Assembly (NCBI GenBank): GCA_009746045.1
Contig: RPFO01000041.1
Span: forward strand, 3,335,661-3,397,660
Origin: Mesostigma viride
Lineage: Eukaryota > Streptophyta > Mesostigmatophyceae > Mesostigmatales > Mesostigmataceae
Direction: 5' to 3'
Length of the DNA stretch: 62,000 nucleotides
The notes under the pieces were generated by a model. The model saw only the letters and a list, made by a program, of their open reading frames with translations. It searched no databases and was not told the DNA's origin. The position numbers and the translations under genes were made by a program. Positions 1-12,109 of the stretch are shown piece by piece. The stretch's first letter is position 1. The number at the start of each line of letters is the position of its first letter.

Positions 1-3000
1 TGGTGGCATGTGGGTGGCGGCGGTGGGCGGTGGCATGTGGGTGGTGGCATGTGGGTGGTGGCATGCGGTGGTGGCATGTGGGTGGTGGCATGTCGGTGGT
101 GGCATGTCGTGGTGGCATGTGGGTGGTGGCATGTCGGTGGTGCTGGGGGTGGTGGCATGTGGGTGGCATGTGGGTGGTGGCATGCGGGTGGTGGCATGTG
201 GGTGGTGGCATGTGGGTTGGCGGCGGTGGTGGCATGTGGGTGGTGGCATGGGGGTGGCGGCATGGGGGGGGTGGCATGTGGGTGGTGGCATGGGGTGGTG
301 GCATGGGGGGCGGCATGTGGGTGGTGGCAGTGGTGGGGCATGTGGGTGGCGGCATGTGGGTGGTGGCATGTGGGTGGTGGCATGTGGGTGGTGGCATGTG
401 GGTGGCGGCATGTGGGTGGGCATGGGGTGGCGGCATGTTGGGTGGTGGCATGGGGTGGCGGCATGGGTGGTGGCATGTGGGTGGCGGCATGGGGGTGGTG
501 GCATGTGGGTGGTGGCATGTGGGTGGTGGCATGTCGGTGGCGGCGTGTGGGTGGTGGCATGTGGGTGGTGGCATGGTGGGTGTGGCATGTGGGTGGTGGC
601 ATGGGGTGGTGGCATGTGGGGGTGGCATGTGGGTGGTGGCATGTGGGTGTGGCATGTCGGGTGGTGGCATGTGGGTGGCGGCATGTGGGTGGTGGCATGG
701 GGTGGTGGCATGGGGGTGCGGCATGTGGGTGGTGGCATGTGGGTGGTGGCATTGCGGGTGGTGGCATGTGGTGGTGGCATGTGGGTGGTGGCATGTGGGT
801 GGTGGCATGTGGTGGTGGCATGTGGGTGGCGGCGTGGTGGGTGGTGGCATGTGGGTGGCGGCGTGTGGTGGTGGCATGTGGGTGGTGGCATGTGGGTGGT
901 GGCATGCGGGTGGTGGCATGTGGGTGGTGGCATGTCGGTGGTGGCATGTCGGTGGTGGCATGTGGGTGGTGGCATGTGGTGGGCGTGTGGGTGGTGGTAT
1001 GTGGGTGGTGGCATGTCGGTGGTGGCATGTGGGTGGTGGCATGTGGGTGGTGCATGTCGGGTGGCGGCGGTGTGGGTGGTGCATGTGGGTGGTGGCGTGT
1101 GGGTGGTTGGCATGTGGGTGGTGGCATGTGGGTGGCGGCATGTGGGTGGTGGCATGTGGGTGGTGGCATGTGGGTGGTGGCATTGTGGGTGGTGGCATGT
1201 GGGTGGCGGCATGTGGGTGGTGGCATGTGGGTGGTGGCATGTGGGTGGCGGCATGTGGGTGGTGGCATGTGGGTGTGGCAGTGTGGCATGGGGGTGGTGG
1301 CATGGGGGTGGTGGCATGGGGGTGGTGGCATGGGGGTGGTGGCATGGGGGTGGTGGCATGCGGGTGGTGGCATGTGGGTGGTGGCATGGGGGTGGTGGCA
1401 TGGGGGTGGTGGCATGCGGGTGGTGGCATGCGGGTGGTGGCATGTGGGTGGTGGCATGTGGGTGGTGGCATGTCGGTGGTGGCATGTGGGTGGTGGCATG
1501 TGGGTGGCGGCATGTGGGTGGTGGCATGTGGGTGGTGGCATGTGGGTGGTGGCATGTGGGTGGTGGCATGTGGGTGGTGGCATGTGGGTGGTGGCATGTG
1601 GGTGGTGGCGTGGGGGTGGTGGCATGGGGTGGTGGCATGTGGGTGGTGGCATGTGGGTGGTGGCATGTGGGTGGTGGCATGCGGGTGGTGGCATGTGGGT
1701 GGTGGCATGTGGGTGGTGGCGTGTGGGTGGTGGCGTGTGGGTGGTGGCATGTGGGTGGTGGCATGTGGGTGGTGGCATGCGGGTGGTGGCATGGGGTGTG
1801 GCATGGGGTTGGTGGCATGGGGGTGGTGGCATGCGGGTGGTGGCATGTGGGTGGTGGCATGTGGGTGGCGGCATGTGGTGGTGGCATGTGGGTGGTGGCA
1901 TGTGGGTGGTGGCATGTGGGTGGTGGCATGTGGGTGGTGGCATGTGGGTGTTGGCATGTGGTGGCGGCATGTGGGTGGTGGCATGTGGGTGGTGGCATGG
2001 GGGTTGGCGGCATGTGGGTGGTGGCATGGGGGTGGTGGCATGTGGGCGGTGGCATGTGGGTGGTGGCATGGCGGTGGTGGCATGTGGGTAGTGGCATGTT
2101 GGTGGTGGCATGTGGGCGGTGGCATGTGGGTGGTGGCATGTGGGTGTTGGCATGTGGGTGGTGGCATGTGGGTGGTGGCATGTGGGTGGTGGCATGTGGG
2201 TGGCGGCGTGTGGGTGGTGGCATGTGGGTGGCGGCGTGTGGGCGGTGGCATGTGGGTGGTGGCATGTGGGTGGTGGCATGCGGGTGGTGGCATGTGGGTG
2301 GTGGCATGTCGGTGGTGGCATGTCGGTGGTGGCATGTGGGTGGTGGCATGTCGGTGGTGGCGTGGGGGTGGTGGCATGTGGGTGGTGGCATGTGGGTGGT
2401 GGCATGCGGGTGGTGGCATGTGGGTGGTGGCATGTGGGTGGCGGCATGTGGGTGGTGGCATGTGGGTGGTGGCATGGGGGTGGCGGCATGGGGGTGGTGG
2501 CATGTGGGTGGTGGCATGCGGGTGGTGGCATGTGGGTGGCGGCATGTGGGTGGTGGCATGTGGGTGGCGGCATGTGGGTGGCGGCATGTGGGTGGTGGCA
2601 TGTGGGTGGTGGCATGTGGGTGGTGGCATGTGGGTGGCGGCATGTGGGTGGTGGCATGGGGGTGGCGGCATGTTGGTGGTGGCATGGGGGTGGCGGCATG
2701 GGGGTGGTGGCATGTGGGTGGCGGCATGGGGGTGGTGGCATGTGGGTGGTGGCATGTGGGTGGTGGCATGTCGGTGGCGGCGTGTGGGTGGTGGCATGTG
2801 GGTGGTGGCATGTGGGTGGTGGCATGTGGGTGGTGGCATGGGGGTGGTGGCATGTGGGCGGTGGCATGTGGGTGGTGGCATGTGGGTGTTGGCATGTCGG
2901 TGGTGGCATGTGGGTGGCGGCATGTGGGTGGTGGCATGGGGGTGGTGGCATGGGGTGGCGGCATGGGGGTGGTGGCATGTGGGTGGTGGCTTGCGGGTGG

Positions 3001-6000
3001 TGGCATGTGGGTGGTGGCATGTGGGTGGTGGCATGTGGGTGGCGGCATGTGGGTGGTGGCATGTGGGTGGTGGCATGTGGGTGGTGGCATGTGGGTGGCG
3101 GCATGTGGGTGGTGGCATGTGGGTGGGCATGTTGGTGGTGGCATGTGGGTGGGGGCATGGGGGTGGTGGCATGTGGGTGGTGGCATGCGGGTGGTGGCAT
3201 GTGGGTGGTGGCGTGTGGGTGGTGGCATGTGGGTGGCAGCATGCGGGTGGTGGCATGCGGGTGGTGGCATGCGGGTGGTGGCATGTGGGTGGTGGCATGT
3301 GGGTGGCGGCATGTTGGTGGTGGCATGTGGGTGGTGGCATGTGGGTGGTGGCATGTGGGTGGTGGCATGTGGGTGGTGGCATGCGGGTGGTGGCATGGGG
3401 GTGGTGGCATGTGGGTGGTGGCATGTGGGTGGTGGCATGTTGGTTGTGGCATGTGGGTGGTGGCATGTGGGTGGTGGCATGTGGGTGGTGGCATGTGGGT
3501 GGCGGCGTGTGGGTGGTGGCATGTGGGTGGCGGCGTGTGGGCGGTGGGATGTGGGTGGTGGCATGTGGGTGGTGGCATGCGGGTGGTGGCATGTGGGTGG
3601 TGGCATGTCGGTGGTGGCATGTGGGTGGTGGCATGTGGGTGGCGGCATGTCGGTGGTGGCGTGGGGGTGGTGGCATGTGGGTGGTGGCATGTGGGTGGTG
3701 GCATGCGGGTGGTGGCATGTGGGTGGTGGCATGTGGGTGATGGCGTGTGGGTGGTGGCGTGTGGGTGGTGGCATGTGGGTGGTGGCATGTGGGTGGTGGC
3801 ATGCGGGTGGTGGCATGCGGGTGGTGGCATGGGGTTGGTGGCATGGGGTTGGTGGCATGCGGGTGGTGGCATGTGGGTGGTGGCATGTGGGTGGCGGCAT
3901 GTGGGTGGTGGCATGTGGGTGGTGGCATGTGGGTGGTGGCATGTGGGTGGTGGCATGTGGGTGGTGGCATGTGGGTGTTGGCATGTCGGTGGCGGCATGT
4001 GGGTGGTGGCATGTGGGTGGTGGCATGGGGTTGGCGGCATGTGGGTGGTGGCATGGGGTGGTGGCATGTGGGCGGTGGCATGTGGGTGGTGGCATGGGGG
4101 TGGTGGCATGTGGGTAGTGGCATGTGGGTGGTGGCATGTGGGCGGTGGCATGTGGGTGGTGGCATGTGGGTGTTGGCATGTGGGTGGTGGCATGTGGGTG
4201 GTGGCATGTGGGTGGTGGCATGTGGGTGGTGGCATGTGGGTGGTGGCATGTGGGTGGCGGCGTGGGCGGTGGCATGTGGGTGGTGGCATGTGGGTGGTGG
4301 CATGCGGGTGGTGGCATGTGGGTGGTGGCATGTCGGTGGTGGCATGTCGGTGGTGGCATGTGGGTGGTGGCATGTCGGTGGTGGCGTGGGGGTGGTGGCA
4401 TGTGGGTGGTGGCATGTGGGTGGTGGCATGCGGGTGGTGGCATGTGGGTGGTGGCATGTGGGTGGCGGCATGTGGGTGGTGGCATGTGGGTGGTGGCATG
4501 GGGGTGGCGGCATGGGGGTGGTGGCATGTGGGTGGTGGCATGCGGGTGGTGGCATGTGGGTGGCGGCATGTGGGTGGTGGCATGTGGGTGGCGGCATGTG
4601 GGTGGCGGCATGTGGGTGGTGGCATGTGGGTGGTGGCATGTGGGTGGTGGCATGTGGGTGGCGGCATGTGGGTGGTGGCATGGGGGTGGCGGCATGTGGG
4701 TGGTGGCATGGGGGTGGCGGCATGGGGTGGTGGCATGTGGGTGGCGGCATGGGGGTGGTGGCATGTGGGTGGTGGCATGTGGGTGGTGGCATGTCGGTGG
4801 CGGCGTGTGGGTGGTGGCATGTGGGTGGTGGCATGTGGGTGGTGGCATGTGGGTGGTGGCATGTGGGTGGTGGCATGTGGGCGGTGGCATGTGGGTGGTG
4901 GCATGTGGGTGTTGGCATGTCGGTGGTGGCATGTGGGTGGCGGCATGTGGGTGGTGGCATGGGGTGGTGGCATGGGGTGGCGGCATGGGGTGGTGGCATG
5001 TGGGTGGTGGCTTGCGGGTGGTGGCATGTGGGTGGTGGCATGTGGGTGGTGGCATGTGGGTGGCGGCATGTGGGTGGTGGCATGTGGGTGGTGGCATGTG
5101 GGTGGTGGCATGTGGGTGGTGGCATGTGGGTGGCGGCATGTGGGTGGTGGCATGTGGGTGGCGGCATGTTGGTGGTGGCATGTGGGTGGCGGCATGGGGT
5201 GGTGGCATGTGGGTGGTGGCATGCGGTGGTGGCATGTGGGTGGTGGCGTGTGGGTGGTGGCATGTGGGTGGCAGCATGCGGGTGGTGGCATGCAGGTGGT
5301 GGCATGCGGGTGGTGGCATGTGGGTGGTGGCATGTGGGTGGCGGCATGTGGGTGGTGGCATGTGGGTGGTGGCATGTGGGTGGTGGCATGTGGGTGGTGG
5401 CATGTGGGTGGTGGCATGCGGGTGGTGGCATGGGGGTGGTGGCATGTGGGTGGTGGCATGTGGGTGGTGGCATGTTGGTGGTGGCATGTGGGTGGTGGCA
5501 TGTGGGTGGTGGCATGTGGGTGGTGGCATGTGGGTGGTGGCATGTGGGTGGTGGCGTGGGGGTGGTGGCATTGGGGTGGTGGCATGTGGGTGGTGGCATG
5601 TGGGTGGTGGCATGTGGGTGGTGGCATGCGGGTGGTGGCATGTGGGTGGTGGCATGTGGGTGATGGCGTGTGGGTGGTGGCGTGTGGGTGGTGGCATGTG
5701 GGTGGTGGCATGTGGGTGGTGGCATGCGGGTGGTGGCATGGGGGTGGTGGCATGGGGTTGGTGGCATGGGGGTGGTGGCATGCGGGTGGTGGCATGTGGG
5801 TGGTGGCATGTGGGTGGCGGCATGTGGGTGGTGGCATGTGGGTGGTGGCATGTGGGTGGTGGCATGTGGGTGGTGGCATGTGGGTGGTGGCATGTGGGTG
5901 TTGGCATGTCGGTGGCGGCATGTGGGTGGTGGCATGGGGTGGTGGCATGGGTTGGCGGCATGTGGGTGGTGGCATGGGGGTGGTGGCATGTGGGCGGTGG

Positions 6001-9000
6001 CATGGGGTGGTGGCATGGGGGTGGTGGCATGTGGGTGGTGGCATGTGGGTGGTGGCATGTGGGCGGTGGCATGTGGGTGGTGGCATGTGGGTGTTGGCAT
6101 GTGGGTGGTGGCATGTGGGTGGTGGCATGTGGGTGGTGGCATGTGGGTGGCGGCGTGTGGGTGGTGGCATGTGGGTGGCGGCGTGTGGGCGGTGGCATGT
6201 GGGTGGTGGCATGTGGGTGTTGGCATGCGGGTGGTGGCATGTGGGTGGTGGCATGTCGGTGGTGGCATGTCGGTGGTGGCATGTGGGTGGTGGCATGTGG
6301 GTGGCGGCGTGTGGGTGGTGGTATGTGGGTGGTGGCATGTCGGTGGTGGCATGTGGGTGGTGGCATGTGGGTGGTGGCATGTCCGTGGCGGCGTGTGGGT
6401 GGTGGCATGTGGGTGGTGGCGTGTGGGTGGTGGCATGTGGGTGGTGGCATGTGGGTGGCGGCATGTGGGTGGTGGCATGTGGGTGGTGGCATGGGGTGGT
6501 GGCATGTGGGTGGTGGCATGTGGGTGGTGGCATGTGGGTGGTGGCATGTGGGTGGCGGCATGTGGGTGGTGGCATGTGGGTGGTGGCATGTGGGTGGCGG
6601 CATGTGGGTGGTGGCATGGGGGTGGTGAGTGTGGCATGTGGGTGGTGGCATGGGGGTGGTGGCATGGGGGTGGTGGCATGCGGGTGGTGGCATGGGGGTG
6701 GTGAGTGTGGCATGTGGGTGGTGGCATGGGGGTGGTGGCATGGGGGTGGTGGCATGTGGGTGGTGGCATGTGGGTGGTGGCATGGGGGTGGTGGCATGTG
6801 GGTGTTGGCATGTCGGTGGTGGCATGTGGGTGGCGGCATGTGGGTGGTGGCATGGGGGTGGTGGCATGGGGGTGGCGGCATGGGGGTGGTGGCATGTGGG
6901 TGGTGGCTTGCGGGTGGTGGCATGTGGGTGGTGGCATGTGGGTGGTGGCATGTGGGTGGTGGCATGTGGGTGGTGGCATGTGGGTGGTGGCATGTGGGTG
7001 GTGGCATGTGGGTGGTGGCATGTGGGTGGCGGCATGTGGGTGGTGGCATGTGGGTGGCGGCATGTTGGTGGTGGCATGTGGGTGGCGGCATGGGGGTGGT
7101 GGCATGTGGGTGGTGGCATGCGGGTGGTGGCATGTGGGTGGTGGCGTGTGGGTGGTGGCATGTGGGTGGCAGCATGCGGGTGGTGGCATGCGGGTGGTGG
7201 CATGCGGGTGGTGGCATGTGGGTGGTGGCATGTGGGTGGCGGCATGTTGGTGGTGGCATGTGGGTGGTGGCATGTGGGTGGTGGCATGTGGGTGGTGGCA
7301 TGTGGGTGGTGGCATGCGGGTGGTGGCATGGGGGTGGTGGCATGTGGGTGGTGGCATGTGGGTGGTGGCATGTTGGTGGTGGCATGTGGGTGGTGGCATG
7401 TGGGTGGTGGCATGTGGGTGGTGGCATGTGGGTGGTGGCATGTGGGTGGTGGCGTGGGGTGGTGGCATTGGGGTGGTGGCATGTGGGTGGTGGCATGTGG
7501 GTGGTGGCATGTGGGTGGTGGCATGCGGGTGGTGGCATGTGGGTGGTGGCATGTGGGTGATGGCGTGTGGGTGGTGGCGTGTGGGTGGTGGCATGTGGGT
7601 GGTGGCATGTGGGTGGTGGCATGCGGGTGGTGGCATGGGGGTGGTGGCATGGGGTTGGTGGCATGGGGGTGGTGGCATGCGGGTGGTGGCATGTGGGTGG
7701 TGGCATGTGGGTGGCGGCATGTGGGTGGTGGCATGTGGGTGGTGGCATGTGGGTGGTGGCATGTGGGTGGTGGCATGTGGGTGGTGGCATGTGGGTGTTG
7801 GCATGTCGGTGGCGGCATGTGGGTGGTGGCATGGGGGTGGTGGCATGGGGTTGGCGGCATGTGGGTGGTGGCATGGGGGTGGTGGCATGTGGGCGGTGGC
7901 ATGGGGGTGGTGGCATGGGGGTGGTGGCATGTGGGTGGTGGCATGTGGGTGGTGGCATGTGGGCGGTGGCATGTGGGTGGTGGCATGTGGGTGTTGGCAT
8001 GTGGGTGGTGGCATGTGGGTGGTGGCATGTGGGTGGTGGCATGTGGGTGGCGGCGTGTGGGTGGTGGCATGTGGGTGGCGGCGTGTGGGCGGTGGCATGT
8101 GGGTGGTGGCATGTGGGTGTTGGCATGCGGGTGGTGGCATGTGGGTGGTGGCATGTCGGTGGTGGCATGTCGGTGGTGGCATGTGGGTGGTGGCATGTGG
8201 GTGGCGGCGTGTGGGTGGTGGTATGTGGGTGGTGGCATGTCGGTGGTGGCATGTGGGTGGTGGCATGTGGGTGGTGGCATGTCGGTGGCGGCATGTGGGT
8301 GGTGGCATGTGGGTGGTGGCGTGTGGGTGGTGGCATGTGGGTGGTGGCATGTGGGTGGTGGCATGTGGGTGGTGGCATGTGGGTGGTGGCATGGGGTGGT
8401 GGCATGTGGGTGGTGGCATGTGGGTGGTGGCATGTGGGTGGTGGCATGTGGGTGGTGGCATGTGGGTGGTGGCATGTGGGTGGCGGCATGTGGGTGGTGG
8501 CATGGGGGTGGTGAGTGTGGCATGTGGGTGGTGGCATGGGGGTGGTGGCATGGGGGTGGTGGCATGCGGGTGGTGGCATGGGGTGGTGAGTGTGGCATGT
8601 GGGTGGTGGCATGGGGGTGGTGGCATGGGGTGGTGGCATGGGGGTGGTGGCATGTGGGTGGTGGCATGCGGGTGGTGGCATGTGGGTGGTGGCATGTGGG
8701 TGGTGGCATGTCGGTGGTGGCATGTGGGTGGTGGCATGTGGGTGGTGGCATGTGGGTGGTGGCATGTGGGTGGTGGCATGGGGGTGGTGGCATGTGGGGT
8801 GGCATGTGGGTGGTGGCATGTGGGTGGTGGCATGTGGGTGGTGGCATGGGGGTGGTGGCATGCGGGTGGTGGCATGTGGGTGGTGGCGTGTGGGTGGTGG
8901 CATGTGGGTGGTGGCGTGTGGGTGGTGGCATGTGGGTGGTGGCATGTGGGTGGTGGCATGCGGGTGGTGGCATGTGGGTGGTGGCATGGGGGTGGTGGCA

Positions 9001-10031
9001 TGGGGGTGGTGGCATGCGGGTGGTGGCGTGTGGGTGGTGGCATGTGGGTGGTGGCATGTGGGTGGTGGCATGTGGGTGGCGGCGTGTGGGTGGTGGCATG
9101 TGGGTGGTGGCATGTGGGTGGTGGCATGTGGGTGGTGGCATGGGGGTGGTGGCATGTGGGCGGTGGCATGTGGGTGGTGGCATGTGGGTGTTGGCATGTC
9201 GGTGGTGGCATGTGGGTGGTGGCATGTGGGTGGTGGCATGTCGGTGGTGGCGTGTGGGTGGTGGCATGTGGGTGGCGGCGTGTGGGTGGTGGCATGTGGG
9301 TGGTGGCATGTGGGTGGTGGCATGTGGGTGGTGGCATGTGGGTGGTGGCATGTCGGTGGCGGCGTGTGGGTGGTGGCATGTGGGTGGTGGCGTGTGGGTG
9401 GTGGCATGTGGGTGGTGGCATGTGGGTGGCGGCATGTGGGTGGTGGCATGTGGGTGGTGGCATGTGGGTGGTGGCATGTGGGTGGTGGCATGTGGGTGGT
9501 GGCATGTGGGTGGCGGCATGTGGGTGGTGAGTGTGGCATGGGGGTGGTGGCATGTGGGTGGTGGCATGTGGGTGGTGGCATGTGGGTGGTGGCATGTGGG
9601 TGGCGGCATGTCGGTGGTGGCATGTGGGTGGTGGCATGTGGGTGGTGGCATGTGGGTGGTGGCGTGGGGGTGGTGGCATGGGGGTGGTGGCATGTGGGTG
9701 GTGGCATGTGGGTGGTGGCATGTGGGTGGTGGCATGTGGGTGGCGGCATGTGGGTGGTGGCATGTGGGTGGTGGCATGTGGGTGGTGGTATGTGGGTGGT
9801 GGCATGTGGGTGGTGGCATGCGGGTGGTGGCATGTGGGTGGTGGCATATTGGGTGGTGGCATGTGGGTGGCGGCATGTGGGTGGTGGCATGTGGGTGGTG
9901 GCATGGGGGTGGCGGCGTGTGGGTGGTGGCATGTGGGTGGTGGCATGTGGGTGGTGGCATGTGGGTGGTGGCATGTGGGTGGTGGCATGGGGGTGGTGGC
10001 ATGTGGGTGGTGGCATGTGGGTGGCGGTGGT
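1..10031. repeat. 14-bp G-rich minisatellite array (>10 kb)
   Basis: The stretch is almost entirely a tandem array of the 14-mer TGTGGGTGGTGGCA and close variants (TCGG, GCGG, GGGG, GGCGG, TTGGC, CGTG). Because 14 is not a multiple of 3, each frame cycles through all three phases and encodes the same 14-residue repeat, MWVVACGWWHVGGG. Forward stops occur only in rare variant units (TGA at 3738, 5661 and 7558; TAG near 2090 and 4116). The complementary strand shows no stop that I can find, so all its frames stay open past the left edge. This is satellite DNA, not a credible gene. Its left boundary lies outside the window; on the right it ends in ordinary sequence near 10031. Confidence 0.97.
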
Positions 10032-11074
10032 GATGAGCACGGAGATGGACGACAACATGGAAGCCGTTGATGCCAACGATAATGTAATGCTGCGATTAGT
10101 GTTATTCCAGTGCCTTTGTTCGTGATTCGTGATAGACTTGGCTTGGTATCTTGGTTTGCTTGTGCACGCTCCGTGCCATGCTTACCCGCCGCTTGCCCTG
10201 CCCTGTGTTGCCGCTCGCTACCACGGCCCCTGTTCTTCTCAAGCTGCGAACCTTCCTGACTCGTGTCTGCACCACGATCCTCAGTTGCCTCATCAGTATT
10301 TGCGGCCATTGCGGGTGGGGTGGGGTGGATGCTGCATTTGCCAAGTCAGTGGGTCTACTTGAGAATTTGTAGAAAGAGTGCTCATTTGTAATTGGAGAAT
10401 TTTGGCGCCTCTATAGTGGACTCTGTGAGTGAAGGCTGTTTTTGCCTGGCGCCGGTGGCTTTGTGGTTTAAGTTGAGTGAGCGGATGTTTTCTTTTGGTG
10501 GTTCTGGTGGCGACTGTGCCTCCACGTGGTCTGTGCCTGGCAGGTACTCGGAGATGACCCTGAGCTGAGGCCCGGCAGAGTGCGTGATGCAGACATGACC
10601 TGCCAAGGGTGCTGAATGGTGGCATCCATGAAGGCCTTCGGCCAGCATGGACTGTTAGATATCGAGTGAGACAATTTGAGGACTTCTGTTTGTATATGCA
10701 CTGGTGGGCTTGTGTGACCTCAGAGTGAGTTACTCAGAACTGAATGATATGCTCAGAGCTAAATGACTGAACAGCGCCTCTAGCGTGCTAGTTTCGTTAC
10801 AACTTCCAAGGCTATCCATGTTAGGACTCGCTAGTACAAATTGTGAGCTGAGCTAGGGATCAGATGCGTTCTCGCTTTTCTGGTCCAGGATTGGCAGTAC
10901 TTCCAGGTGTAATTTAGGGAATGACACCAGAAAATTCCAACTAATCAGTGATCGACACATGTTCGATCCCATTTCCACCCAGTAGGCCCCTATGCAGGCT
11001 TCAGTTCATGATAAGGCAAATCTTACCCAGCCACAAGTACTGGTACCACAGTAAGTAAGTACTTAGGTGTCGTG
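10032..11074. other. Spacer without recognisable gene
   Basis: About 1 kb of non-repetitive sequence between the minisatellite and the first LINE fragment. Short open frames exist on both strands, but none has recognisable domains, codon-use bias or splice structure. I see no RNA gene. Confidence 0.6.
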
Positions 11075-11313
11075 ATTAAATTAATTAATGTACACGTGAC
11101 TGCGTCACGTGAGCACAAGTCCTCAGTGGGAGGGAAGCATGGGATGGAATGGATTATGCTAGCTATCTAGTTCCTAGCTACAGGGTTGTGGGCACCACGG
11201 CCCGAATCGCTATGAATGCCAAACTGGGTCACACGCGGAGCCCCCACTGACTTGGGGGTGGTCTCCTTCATATCACCATTTGCCATCTATCTTTGCGAGC
11301 CATCTGCCTCCAT
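11075..11313 (-). mobile_element. LINE B, 3' terminal fragment
   Basis: This is the reverse complement of the last 240 bases of LINE C (about 26165-26400), including the CACGTGACTGCGTCACGTGAG block and an ATTA-rich tail at 11075-11087. It is separated from the rest of LINE B (13507-14430) by LINE A. The join is marked by the 11-mer TCTGCCTCCAT at 11303-11313, repeated at 13507-13517. Confidence 0.8.
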
Positions 11314-11360
11314 TAATCAATTAATTAATTAATTAATTAATTAATTAATTAATTAATTAA
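11314..11360. repeat. TTAA tetranucleotide tract (LINE A 3' tail)
   Basis: Eleven or so TTAA units abut the left target duplication of LINE A. LINE C ends in a similar ATTA tract (26392-26406), so short AT tetranucleotide tails rather than poly(A) look normal for these LINEs. Confidence 0.85.
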
Positions 11361-11398
11361 ACTCGTGCTCCCGTTGGGGAGTCACGGAGCATTAACCC

Positions 11399-11995
11399 GA
11401 TGGATGGATGGATGGATGGATGGATGGATGGATGGATGGATGGATGGATGGATGGGTGGGTGGGTGGGTGGGTGGGTGGGTGGGTGGGTGGGTGGGTGGG
11501 TGGGTGGGTGGGTGGGTGGGTGGGTGGGTGGGTGGGTGGGTGGGTGGGTGGGTGGGTGGGTGGGTGGGTGGGTGGGTGGGTGGGTGGGTGGGTGGGTGGG
11601 TGGGTGGGTGGGTGGGTGGGTGGGTGGGTGGGTGGGGCGGGTGGGTGGGTGGGTGGGGCGGGTGGGTGGGTGGGTGGGGCGGGTGGGTGGGTGGGTGGGT
11701 GGGTGGGTGGGTGGGTGGGTGGGTGGGTGGGTGGGTGGGTGGGTGGGTGGGTGGGTGGGTGGGTGGGTGGGTGGGTGGGTGGGTGGGTGGGTGGGTGGGT
11801 GGGTGGGTGGTGGGTGGGTGGGTGGGTGGGTGGGTGGGTGGTGGGTGGGTGGGGGGGGGGGGGGGGGGGGATGGATGGATGGATGGATGGATGGATGGAT
11901 GGATGGATGGATGGATGGATGGATGGATGGATGGATGGATGGATGGATGGATGGATGGATGGATGGATGGATGGATGGATGGATGGATGGATGGG
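11399..11995. repeat. Compound microsatellite (TGGA)n-(TGGG)n-G20-(TGGA)n
   Basis: TGGA units fill 11399-11454, TGGG units run from about 11453 to 11850, a run of exactly 20 G follows (11851-11870), and TGGA resumes to about 11995. Near 11634-11695 three 21-bp higher-order units are marked by GGGGCGGG. The tract has an extreme density of G-quadruplex motifs on the plus strand and C-rich i-motif potential on the minus strand, which is the sense strand of LINE A. The long open frames (WMDG and HPSI/HPPT repeats) are low-complexity artefacts. Confidence 0.97.
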
Positions 11996-12109
11996 TGCAC
12001 GCAATCCTACCGGTCTAAGCTATCTACAAAACAATCCTATATATTCTATCTAATCTACAAAAACAGTCCTATGTCATATCTATGATGCTCGCGACCCTAG
12101 GGGTCTTGG

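Noticed and set aside
3-10125. Giant open frames of WVVACGWWHVGGG repeats as protein genes
   Set aside because: They follow automatically from a stop-free 14-bp repeat; the same peptide appears in all three forward frames.
11453-11870. TGGG array as telomeric repeat
   Set aside because: Does not match TTTAGGG or TTTTAGGG types and lies internally within a LINE.
11357-12085. Long WMDGWVGG and HPSIHPPTHP frames on both strands
   Set aside because: Pure tetranucleotide microsatellite translations.
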